DNA from: an uncultured Oscillibacter sp.
GTDB taxonomy: Bacteria; Bacillota; Clostridia; Oscillospirales; Oscillospiraceae
Direction: 5' to 3'
DNA: 64,000 nt
Assembly: GCA_947365245.1 (NCBI GenBank)
Contig: CANAWG010000006.1
Coordinates: 62,001-126,000 of the forward strand
The notes beneath the pieces were generated by a model. That model was not told the origin of the DNA and ran no database searches. It saw only the letters and a program-made list of their open reading frames with translations. This document shows positions 43,701 through 51,095 of this stretch, piece after piece (the stretch's first letter is position 1; each line of letters opens with the position of its first letter). The position numbers and the translations under genes were made by a program.

Positions 43701-43876
43701 ACTTTTTCCTCCTGTATTCAGTATTTTTTGGTATCCTTGGCAACCAACACAATACCGAATGAGAGGGCAAAAGTCGAGTGAAAATCGATTTAAAAGTAGA
43801 GAAATCTATATGAAAAAGTGCAGCAATTTAGACAATTCAGTTTTGATAATTCAGCAATTAGACCAGACTATTTTAT

Positions 43877-44275
43877 TTATACATTTTCGTGCTGTAGTTT
43901 CCTCAAGATTGTTTCATCCGCCGGGCAAAAATCATACTGCGGTATCTCTTCCGGTGTAATCCAACGGATGTCGTTATGCTCCAGCATCTGGGGCATCCCC
44001 TCAATGATTGCCGCATTGAACAGTGTCAGATGTACATTCAAATCCGGGTAATCATGGTCAACCTCCATGAACACTTCGCCCACTGAGATAGCGACAGCCA
44101 GCTCCTCCCGGCATTCCCTCGCCAGTGCCTGCTTTTTTGATTCCCCCGGTTCCACCTTTCCGCCCACAAACTCCCACAGCAATCCCCGCGCCTTATGAGC
44201 CGGACGCTGGCAGATCAGAAATCTGTCTCCGTCCCAGATCAGCGCCGCCACAACCTCTGTCTCTTTTTTCTCCAT
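43877..44275 (-). CDS. NUDIX hydrolase, MutT type
   Basis: 132 residues from ATG 44275. The NUDIX box is GGKVEPGESKKQALARECREEL, which matches GX5EX7REXXEE. The opening VVAALIWDGDRFLICQRP and the LWEFVGG substrate loop are typical of 8-oxo-dGTP diphosphatases that cleanse the nucleotide pool. It is divergent from the deformylase gene. No clear ribosome site is seen before ATG 44275, but no better start is available. Confidence 0.85.
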   Translation of the reverse strand: MEKKETEVVAALIWDGDRFLICQRPAHKARGLLWEFVGGKVEPGESKKQALARECREELAVAISVGEVFMEVDHDYPDLNVHLTLFNAAIIEGMPQMLEHNDIRWITPEEIPQYDFCPADETILRKLQHENV

Positions 44276-44378
44276 ACCGTCCGCCGCCCTCAATTTGCCT
44301 TTTCCCCTTGTTTGTGCTATTTTATTGAGTATACCACAAATTTCCCCCTGGGGGAAGTGCGTAATGGAGGCGCGGTAT

Positions 44379-44787
44379 ATGGTACGAGATATTATAAGGG
44401 ACGAAGCGTTCCTCTCCCAAAAGGCCGAACCAGCTACCACGGAGGACTTGCCGGTCGCTCAGGACCTGCTGGACACCCTGACCGCCCACAAGGACAGCTG
44501 TGTGGGTATGGCGGCCAATATGATCGGCGTCTGCAAGCGGATCATCATCTTTGACAACGAGGGCAAATATATGGTGATGTTCAACCCGGAGATCATCAAA
44601 AAATCCGGCCCTTATGAGGCAGAAGAGGGCTGTCTCTCTCACTGGCACCCGGAAGGCCAAACGCTGGCAGTCTATCAAGGTGCAATATCAGAACGAGCAG
44701 TTTCAGACACGCTTTAAGACCTTCACCGGCTGGACGGCCCAAATCATCCAGCACGAAATCGACCACTGTGAGGGAATTTTGATTTGA
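44379..44787 (+). pseudogene. def: Peptide deformylase, disrupted by a CT-repeat frameshift
   Basis: From ATG 44379 (GGAGG 8 nt upstream) the protein reads as a short Firmicute deformylase, with the GMAANMIGV region and EGCLS, the second metal motif. The frame is then lost in the tract TGTCTCTCTCAC near 44628-44640 and a stop follows at 44717. In the next frame the protein resumes as TGTRKAKRWQSIKVQY and ends with the metal motif QHEIDHCEG (HExxH). Adding one CT dinucleotide would restore 136 residues. The loss separates the Cys ligand from the His ligands, so the product is inactive unless slippage occurs. Confidence 0.85.
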
Positions 44788-44803
44788 ACCGGGAGGCCTG
44801 TAC

Positions 44804-45265
44804 ATGAAACATGTCATCGTCTTATCCGACACCCACGGCCTGTTGCGGCCGGAGGTGCTGGAATACCTGTCCCAGGCTGACATTATCATCCACGGCGGCG
44901 ATATCAACGCCCAAGCCATTGTGGACAAGCTCCGGGAGTACGCCCCGCTCTATATTGTCCGGGGGAACAATGACAAGGACTGGGCGGAGGGGCTGCCGCA
45001 AAGTCTCACATTTTCTATTGAGGGCGTCCGTTTCTTCCTGATTCACAACAAGATGGAGGTTCCTCCGGATTTGTCCGATACGGATGTGGTGGTTTACGGT
45101 CACTCCCACAAGTACGCCTGTGAGGAGCGGAATGGCGTTCTGTGGCTGAACCCCGGCAGCTGTGGTCGGCGGCGCTTTGACCAGGAGATTACCTTTGCCG
45201 TCATGACCGTTGACGGAGGACAAATTCAGGTTGAGAAAGTGATCATTCCTCATGAAAAGAAATAA
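44804..45265 (+). CDS. YfcE/MJ0936-type metallophosphodiesterase
   Basis: 153 residues. Calcineurin-like metal motifs are in order: LSDTHG (residues 7-12), HGGDIN, GNND and GHSHK. It hydrolyses phosphodiesters such as cyclic nucleotides or 2',3'-cyclic ends; the native substrate is not known. It starts 16 nt after the deformylase remnant and overlaps the next gene by 14 nt. Confidence 0.9.
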   Translation: MKHVIVLSDTHGLLRPEVLEYLSQADIIIHGGDINAQAIVDKLREYAPLYIVRGNNDKDWAEGLPQSLTFSIEGVRFFLIHNKMEVPPDLSDTDVVVYGHSHKYACEERNGVLWLNPGSCGRRRFDQEITFAVMTVDGGQIQVEKVIIPHEKK

Positions 45266-45773
45266 TGCGATAGAACTGGGTCTGACCATTCCCCTCCAGC
45301 GGCACTTGCACCTCAAAGCGCTCCCTTATCCTCAAGAACCGGACCGCCGTTTCTGCTGGGATCTCCACGTCATTCCGCTGCGGGGCAGGCCCAGTCTGCT
45401 GGCGGTTCACTGCCATACGCGATACACATTTGTACTGTACGATCTCAATCGCCTGGAATGGGAACGCCTGCCGGACGTTTTCCCGGACGGTCTGCGGCTC
45501 AGCTTGTCCGCCGCCGGTTTTCCCGAAGAAACAACGGAGAAACTGTGCGGTTCAGAACTGCCTCTGTTCACCAGGACTCATGGCCGCCGGGAGGTGGCCT
45601 TTTTGAACCGCGCCTGGAAGGATGTGATGGCGGCGGAGCTGGCCTTGGATGAGAACAGCCAAAGTCAGCCCCTCCTGGAGCAGATCATCAATGCCAAGCT
45701 CAGCCGCTGTGTGGGCGCTGAAAGCTTGGGCATGGCGGCGGAACGGCTGGCGGATATGCTTTCCCGAATCTGA
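45252..45773 (+). CDS. DUF6933-like protein
   Basis: 173 residues. The sequence has the pattern CWDLHVIPLRGRPSLLAVHCHTRYTFVLYDL, followed by a helical second half, which I recognise as DUF6933. There is no catalytic motif. It overlaps the phosphodiesterase gene by 14 nt and precedes yaaA by 14 nt, so the three genes form one unit. Function unknown. Confidence 0.7.
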   Translation: MKRNNAIELGLTIPLQRHLHLKALPYPQEPDRRFCWDLHVIPLRGRPSLLAVHCHTRYTFVLYDLNRLEWERLPDVFPDGLRLSLSAAGFPEETTEKLCGSELPLFTRTHGRREVAFLNRAWKDVMAAELALDENSQSQPLLEQIINAKLSRCVGAESLGMAAERLADMLSRI

Positions 45774-45787
45774 AAGGAGGGGCCTCT

Positions 45788-46546
45788 ATGCGCATCATCA
45801 TCGCTCCGGCGAAGAAAATGGTGGTGGACACGGACAGCTTTGCTGTGGACAACCTGCCAGAGTTTCTGGAGCGGACGGAGCGTCTGAAAGCGGTCCTCCA
45901 GGGCATGTCTCCCAAAGATTTGCAGGCCCTCTGGAAGTGCAATGACGCCATTGCCAAGCTGAACGTGGACCGGCTGGAGCAGATGGACCTGCACCGTAAT
46001 CTTACCCCGGCGATTCTCTCCTATGAGGGCATCCAGTACCGTTACATGGCCCCCGGCGTGATGGAGACGGCCCACCTGGACTACCTCCGGGAGCACCTGC
46101 GTATCCTCTCCGGTTTCTACGGCCTGCTGCGCCCCTTCGACGGCGTGACTCCCTACCGGCTGGAGATGCAGGCAAAACTGGCGGTGGACGGCTGCCGGGA
46201 TCTGTATCAGTTCTGGGGCTGCCGCCTGGCCCGGCAGCTGGCCTCGGAGACGGACGTGGTGCTGAATCTGGCCTCCAAGGAGTACGGCAGAGCGGTGGAG
46301 GTTTATCTGCCCAAAACCGTCCGGTTTGTTACCTGTTCCTTTGGAGAGTTGAAAGATGGCAAGGTCGTTGAAAAGGGTACCAAATGTAAAATGGCCCGCG
46401 GGCAGATGGTGCGCTGGCTGGCAGAAAACCAAATTAAAAGCCTGGAGGACCTCCGGGCCTTTGACCAGCTGGGCTATCAATTCTGCCGTTCCGCATCGGT
46501 AGAGAACCACACGGTATTTCTTTGGATACAGTCCCCCAGAGATTGA
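45788..46546 (+). CDS. yaaA: YaaA peroxide-stress protein (DUF328)
   Basis: 252 residues, full length. YaaA landmarks are the N-terminal IIIAPAKKM, FLLSGFYGLLRPFD-type motif seen here as LSGFYGLLRPFDGVTPYRLEM, and the late NLASKEYGRAV and KMARGQMVRWLAEN. In Escherichia coli YaaA lowers free iron under hydrogen peroxide stress and binds DNA. Together with the MutT-type NUDIX gene it suggests an oxidative-damage cargo. GGAGG lies 7 nt before ATG 45788. Confidence 0.92.
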   Translation: MRIIIAPAKKMVVDTDSFAVDNLPEFLERTERLKAVLQGMSPKDLQALWKCNDAIAKLNVDRLEQMDLHRNLTPAILSYEGIQYRYMAPGVMETAHLDYLREHLRILSGFYGLLRPFDGVTPYRLEMQAKLAVDGCRDLYQFWGCRLARQLASETDVVLNLASKEYGRAVEVYLPKTVRFVTCSFGELKDGKVVEKGTKCKMARGQMVRWLAENQIKSLEDLRAFDQLGYQFCRSASVENHTVFLWIQSPRD

Positions 46547-46633
46547 GCCGCTTCCCGGCCGGGAGCGGCTCAATATTCCGCGCTCAATATAAAATCCCCA
46601 GATTCAGGGAAAACTGAATCCAGGGTGATAAAA

Positions 46634-47530
46634 GTGACACGTTATTTCCACGGCACAAACAGGACGGGCCCCTATTTTGAGGGCTGGTACTTTAAGCACC
46701 AGAATCCGCAGAGCCAAACCTTGGCGTTGATCCCAGCGTTCCATATTGACAGAGAAGGACGCCGTACCGCCTCTCTTCAGATTATTTCAAAGGATCAGGC
46801 GTGGTGGCTGGAGTACCCGGCGTCACAGCTTCAAATCTCCCGGCGACCCTTTCAGGTGCAGATCGGGCAGTCCAGTTTCGGCGGGCAGGGGATCGACCTC
46901 CATATCCAGCGGGACGGCCTCTCCCTTCAAGGGGTTCTGCGCTACGGTCCTTTTGCCGTCCTCCGATCCGACATCATGGGGCCGTTCCGGTTCTTTGCCG
47001 GGATGCAGTGCTCCCACGGCGTCATCAGCATGGGTCACCCCCTGGAGGGAGCACTGGAGCTGAACGGCGAGCGCTTGGATTTCTCCGGCGGAACCGGATA
47101 TATCGAGACGGACCGGGGCCGCTCTTTTCCCAGCAAATACCTCTGGACCCAGTGCCTTTGGGACGGGCCGGAGCAGGGCAGTCTGATCCTTGCCATTGCA
47201 ACGATCCCTCTGCCTGTGGGCGGCTTCACCGGCTGCATCTGCTCCCTTTTATACGGCGGTCGGGAGTACCGTCTGGCAACCTACCGGGGCGTTCGAATCG
47301 AGGCGTGGTCCTCCTCCGGCGCGGTGATCCGCCAGGGAAAGTACCGCCTGGAGGCGGAGCTGCTGAGCGAACGGCGGCAGCCTCTCCAAGCCCCGGTGGA
47401 GGGGCGCATGGAGCGCACCATTCACGAGAGCCTCTGCGCGGAGGTGCGCTACCGCTTCTGGCATGGGGACAGCCTCCTGTTTCAGCGTACGGATCCCAAT
47501 GCCAGCTTTGAGTACTCCTCAGCAGACTGA
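46634..47530 (+). CDS. Tocopherol cyclase family protein
   Basis: 298 residues from GTG 46634, with AGGGTG about 7 nt upstream; a GTG at 46625 is possible. The N terminus YFHGTNRTGPYFEGWYFKHQ is the hallmark of this family, and CSHGVISMGH, FSGGTGYIETDRGRSFP and YLWTQCLW are further conserved strands. Plant members cyclise tocopherol precursors. Bacterial members like this one are of unknown function and are also related to lipocalin-like CrtC/AttH folds, so a lipid substrate is plausible. Confidence 0.85.
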   Translation: MTRYFHGTNRTGPYFEGWYFKHQNPQSQTLALIPAFHIDREGRRTASLQIISKDQAWWLEYPASQLQISRRPFQVQIGQSSFGGQGIDLHIQRDGLSLQGVLRYGPFAVLRSDIMGPFRFFAGMQCSHGVISMGHPLEGALELNGERLDFSGGTGYIETDRGRSFPSKYLWTQCLWDGPEQGSLILAIATIPLPVGGFTGCICSLLYGGREYRLATYRGVRIEAWSSSGAVIRQGKYRLEAELLSERRQPLQAPVEGRMERTIHESLCAEVRYRFWHGDSLLFQRTDPNASFEYSSAD

Positions 47531-47855
47531 TTGCCGATACACGATTTTGACATTCCGCACGATGCCTTGAGTCTTTTGTACAATGCAGACGGCATAAAGT
47601 AGGAAACGCTTCCCGCTCAGCACCGGCGGAAAACCGACGGTCAAAGGCGGGAAGCGTTTCTGCCCGCAGAAGCTGCCGCAGGCGCCGCCGGAATACATGG
47701 AGGACAGCCCGTTAAAGGGGCTTACAGATAAAGTTAAATCCAGCGGAAACGGCCAAAAGGAGCGAAAACAAGCCAAAAAAGTTTACAAAATCTTTTCGCA
47801 TCCGAGAGGCCGAGGATGCGACGGATATCGAAAACGGGCGTTTGCGCCACGATGA

Positions 47856-47900
47856 GTTGACAGACTACAGCAAGGGAGTCGTTTGTCAACTTTTATTATA
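47856..47900 (+). terminator. Terminator-like stem-loop
   Basis: GTTGACA.GACT pairs with AGTC...TGTCAAC and is followed by TTTTATTATA. Confidence 0.55.
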
Positions 47901-47916
47901 ACACTCTAAACTTATT

Positions 47917-47942
47917 GCGCCGCAGTGGTTTCACTGCGGCGC
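47917..47942. repeat. Perfect 11-bp hairpin
   Basis: GCGCCGCAGTG, GTTT loop, CACTGCGGCGC, followed by TTCATAT. It lies 27 nt after the previous hairpin. It may mark the end of the inserted element or act as a terminator. Confidence 0.5.
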
Positions 47943-48087
47943 TTCATATATGGAAATCAAACTTGAAGTTGAAAGGCCCCGCACTTGCGTCTTATCTGCC
48001 CTTGAGGAATATGATATGAGCGAATCTTTTGTTTGGACAAGCAGCCTTCGCCAACGGCAGAGATCCCCAAATACAGCATGGAAATAT

Positions 48088-48115
48088 TTGTAAAATTTTG
48101 TAAATCATGTATAAT
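48088..48115 (+). promoter_or_regulatory. Candidate promoter of the AbrB-SARP gene
   Basis: TTGTAA (48088-48093), 16 bp, TATAAT (48110-48115). Two TTTGTAA direct repeats at 48087 and 48097 lie just before the -10 box. The leader to the start codon is about 240 nt. Confidence 0.55.
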
Positions 48116-48357
48116 TGGATTGCCTGTGGCCGCGGGACCGGACGTGATCTTCCAAACTCCGGCACCGGAAATCCCACGGGCGCTATGAGGCAGAATGTGC
48201 ACCGGAAACATATCAGGACCTGCTCCCGACGCTTTTTGTTCATTGGTACCCGTCCGTCCGCCGGTTTTGTACTGGGCGGAGATGACCGAAAGACGTTTGG
48301 ACAGCCGGGTATGCCCGCAGCGTTTTTTGCATGAATTTTGCCAAAAGGAGTGTGCCT

Positions 48358-49051
48358 ATGTTTATCAAGCTGGAAACCGGCGGGCGGCTGCAGCTCCCGC
48401 CCTCTGTTGTGGAGATGCTGTCGCTGCGAGAGGGCGCCTTGCTGGATTGCAAAGTCAATCAGGGGATTGTCCTCCTGACACCCGCGAAGTCCTGTAATAC
48501 GGACGATTTTCCCCCCGAACGAGGGCTTTTTCGTCTCATGCTTTGGTTCATTTACCCTGTATTGGAGAGGAAAGCCCGTCCGCATTCCCGGCAGAAAGGC
48601 CTCGGAAATCCTGGCGTTTTTGTTCGCTGAACGGGGGAAGCCTCTGCGCAAGGCCTATGTGGCGGAGGCGCTGTGGCCCGGTGTGGACCAGGCCCACGCC
48701 ATGGACTGCCTCTACAAAGCCTGCGGTGTGCTGCGGCGGCTGATTCAGCAGGGGATCCCTCTGCCGCTGGTCTGGGATCGGGACACACTGCTGCTGGACG
48801 GAATGCGCCTTGACAGCGATGTGGACCGTTTTGAGCGGCTCTATCTGCAGCGGGAGGACGCCGGCAGCCGGGAGGCGGCCATATCGCTGTATACAGCGCC
48901 GTTTTTATTCAACGAATACTATGAGTGGACCGCCAGGCTGGAGGCCTATTACGATATGCGGTACCTGGAGCTGCTGCGGCTGGCGGCAAAAAGCGCGAAT
49001 ACTCCCTCCGCCGCGTCCTATTACCGCGGTCTTCTGAACAGAACCTGCTGA
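48358..49051 (+). pseudogene. AbrB-SARP/BTAD transcriptional activator, frameshifted at a C tract
   Basis: From ATG 48358 (AAAGGAG upstream) the frame encodes an AbrB/MazE-like swapped-hairpin domain (MFIKLETGGRLQLPPSVVEM, to about residue 42). At TTTTCCCCCC (48507-48516) the frame shifts. One base over, it continues as FGSFTLYWRGKPVRIPGRKASEILAFLFAER, the OmpR/SARP winged helix, then KAYVAEALWPG and a helical BTAD-like domain to 49051. Removing one C gives an intact 230-residue protein. SARP proteins activate promoters that carry 11-bp-spaced repeats, and such an array begins one base after this stop codon. Whether the slip is real, phase-variable or a base-calling error cannot be told. Confidence 0.75.
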
Positions 49052-49106
49052 TTTCCGAAAACTTTCCAATTTCTTTCCCCTCTCTTTCGGAAATAGATGC
49101 TATACT
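49052..49106 (+). promoter_or_regulatory. SARP-type promoter: four repeats at 11-bp spacing
   Basis: TTTCC at 49052, 49063 and 49074 and TTTCG at 49085 are spaced exactly 11 bp apart. The last 7-base unit ends 9 bp before TATACT (49101-49106), which has a TG extension. There is no good -35 box. This is the known SARP operator layout: direct repeats one helical turn apart directly upstream of the -10 box. The regulator gene lies immediately upstream. Confidence 0.78.
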
Positions 49107-49161
49107 GAGCTCAACCGGCAAGACAAGGCAAAATACATATGGAAAACGAGGAGGAATCATC

Positions 49162-49767
49162 ATGGCAAAGTACGAACTGGAGGTTATCCACAGCGGAACA
49201 GACTGCGGCGACTTCTGCGTCTACCAGACCTACGACGGGCAGATGGACGACATCCGGCCCCTGGTGTGGTTCAGCAAGACCGCCCACCCCGGCACGAAGC
49301 TCTCTTTCGTGTGGACCATCGACTACAGCATGGCCTGGAGCGAGCAGGGAGACCTGACCCCCGGCGTGGTGTTCAAGGCATCTCAGGTGGTGGCATGCGA
49401 CCCCTCCGACACCACCCGCAACTCGCTGCTGCTGACCTACGACAAGGGCGCCTACCGCTTCGGCCAGACGGACAACCCCACCAAGGCCGGCAGGCTGGGC
49501 GTCGTCTGCGACACCATGCTCCCGCCCAACTCCGTCTCCGTGGGCGTGGCCATGTCCGGCAAGCCCACCCACGCCTGCGTGGCCTCTCCCAGCCTGAAGT
49601 ACACCTTCTCCCCCCATCCCCGCTATTGGATCGCCTTCGGCAAGTTCGAGGAGGGAGAGGTGATCGATCTCAACCGGATGACGCAGAAATTTGAGATCAA
49701 CTACCCCGTCAACATCTATCAGCGCACCGTTGAGCTGACCTCCAACAACACCTGGGCGGACCGCTGA
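49162..49767 (+). CDS. RhiA-like protein
   Basis: 201 residues from ATG 49162 with GAGGAGG 7 nt upstream. The chain is beta-rich, without signal peptide or membrane segment. The motifs FCVYQTYDGQ, LVWFSKTAHPGT, FVWTIDYSMAWSE, PGVVFKASQV and PHPRYWIAFGKFEEGEVID follow the pattern I know from RhiA, a rhizosphere-expressed, quorum-controlled protein of Rhizobium leguminosarum whose biochemical role is unknown. The gene is first in the SARP-type operon and very likely abundant in the cell when induced. It should leave the cytosol, if at all, by lysis or a holin route. Confidence 0.72.
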   Translation: MAKYELEVIHSGTDCGDFCVYQTYDGQMDDIRPLVWFSKTAHPGTKLSFVWTIDYSMAWSEQGDLTPGVVFKASQVVACDPSDTTRNSLLLTYDKGAYRFGQTDNPTKAGRLGVVCDTMLPPNSVSVGVAMSGKPTHACVASPSLKYTFSPHPRYWIAFGKFEEGEVIDLNRMTQKFEINYPVNIYQRTVELTSNNTWADR

Positions 49768-49879
49768 GGGATTCTGCCTGCCGGGGATGGGCCCAGGGCC
49801 CATCCCCGGCGGACCCGGACAAGCGGCGTGACGGACAAAGCCGCCCGGCCCGTTTCCGGGGGAAAGGAACGTTGAGAAG

Positions 49880-51084
49880 ATGATAAGCAGTTTTTACTAT
49901 CTGGCGGCCTACACAGCGGCGGTGGCGGCGGGCTTTTCCCAGCGGGACAGCGCCGGCATTGCCCGCGCGGCCCGGTATACGGAGGACTGCGCCGGCCTGA
50001 CCGCGCCGGCAGGCGGCGGGCCGGAGTCCCCGGTGGACCAGCTGCTGGCGCTGGGCGTATTTCACTACCTCCCCGGCGACATGGAGAAGATCCTGCCGGG
50101 CGTCAATCCGGCCTTCTTTGAAGGCCCCGAGGCCGCCTCGGCCCCGATGCTGGCCCTGGTCTGCCGCCCGGACAGCCGGCTTTACACGGCGGCAATAGAG
50201 TACGCCCGCAGGGGAATGACATCCGGCGGATTGTCTCAGGAGGCGGCGCTCCAGAGAACCGGCATCGTGTGCCATATTCTGGCCGCCGCCCACCTGCACC
50301 AGGGCTTTGCCGGCTTTTCGTCTCCGGTAGTCAACGGCGTCAGCGGCGTGATGACGGCGGCCATGCCGGCCCTTGCCCAAAACCGGAGGCAGCTGCTGCT
50401 GCGCGCCCGGACCGAGCCCCTGGAGACGCTGTTCCCCATGAAGCCCATGGAGCCGGCGCCGGACCCGGCGGCGGGGGCCGCCGGCTGCGAGCAGGTGGAG
50501 GCGCTGGCGGACTGTCCCGCCAGCATTTTTTCCTATCAATCGGCGTGGGCGGCCGCGCCGGTCTCCTGCGTGAATCCCCCTGCGCTATGCCGAAGCCTAT
50601 TTCGGTCTGAAAGCCGCGCTTGTCTATCTGCGGCGCCGTGCGGCGGGCCTGGAGCTGCCGCTCCCCCAGACGGACGAGGAGGATCTGCTGGACGCCGCCG
50701 CGTTCTTCAGCGAGATCACCGGCGACGAGCAGCTGAACAGAAGGTGGCTGTCGTTTTTCAAGTGGCTGCACCGCCTGCCGCTCTACGAACCTCCCGCGCC
50801 GGAGACGGACGCGCCTTTTTTGAAAAGTTTCCAATACCAGGCGCTCCAGACGCGGGAATGGCTCTGGCGGGAGAGCCCCGTCCTCTCAGTATGCGAGGAT
50901 ACCCTGTTCTCCGGAGGGGAAGTCGAGCCCGCTCCGGAACAGGGCGGCGCGGAGGAATCCGGGGGGGGTCGGGCCCGCCCCGGAGCCGGCGCCGGAGGAG
51001 GGCGGCGTGGAGAACTCCAAAACGGCCAGGCCCGCCCTGCCCGCGCCCGCTAATCTGTGCCCGGCCCTGCCGGGCAATGAGTGA
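49880..51084 (+). pseudogene. DUF6765 protein, copy 1, with two homopolymer frameshifts
   Basis: Starts at ATG 49880. Residues 1-232 match copy 2 at 51096 (YTAAVAAGFS, FHYLPGD, HLHQGFAG). The frame slips at CCCCC (50576-50580), continues one base over as LRYAEAYFGLKAAL, and slips again at GGGGGGGG (50961-50968) into a Pro/Glu-rich tail that ends at 51084. Removing one base at each tract gives a 400-residue protein. The HxxxDxxxH motif of copy 2 is H132-A136-H140 here, and the N-terminal His and Asp residues are also replaced (FYY for FHY, TEDC for VDDC). Even if expressed it has probably lost metal binding. Confidence 0.72.
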
Positions 51085-51095
51085 GGTGTATCTCT

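Larger units (their letters stand above)
47531..48087. other. Gap: candidate element right end and two stem-loops
   Basis: No convincing gene. A short lysine-rich frame around 47630-47850 may be a remnant. Features of note are TTCGCATCCGAGAGG at 47796-47810, which matches the tRNA-Ala anticodon region at 14 of 15 bases, and the two hairpins listed separately. Confidence 0.5.

Noticed and set aside
47519..47776. Small minus-strand frame in the gap after the tocopherol cyclase gene
   Set aside because: No ribosome site, overlaps the end of the real gene, and no recognisable features.
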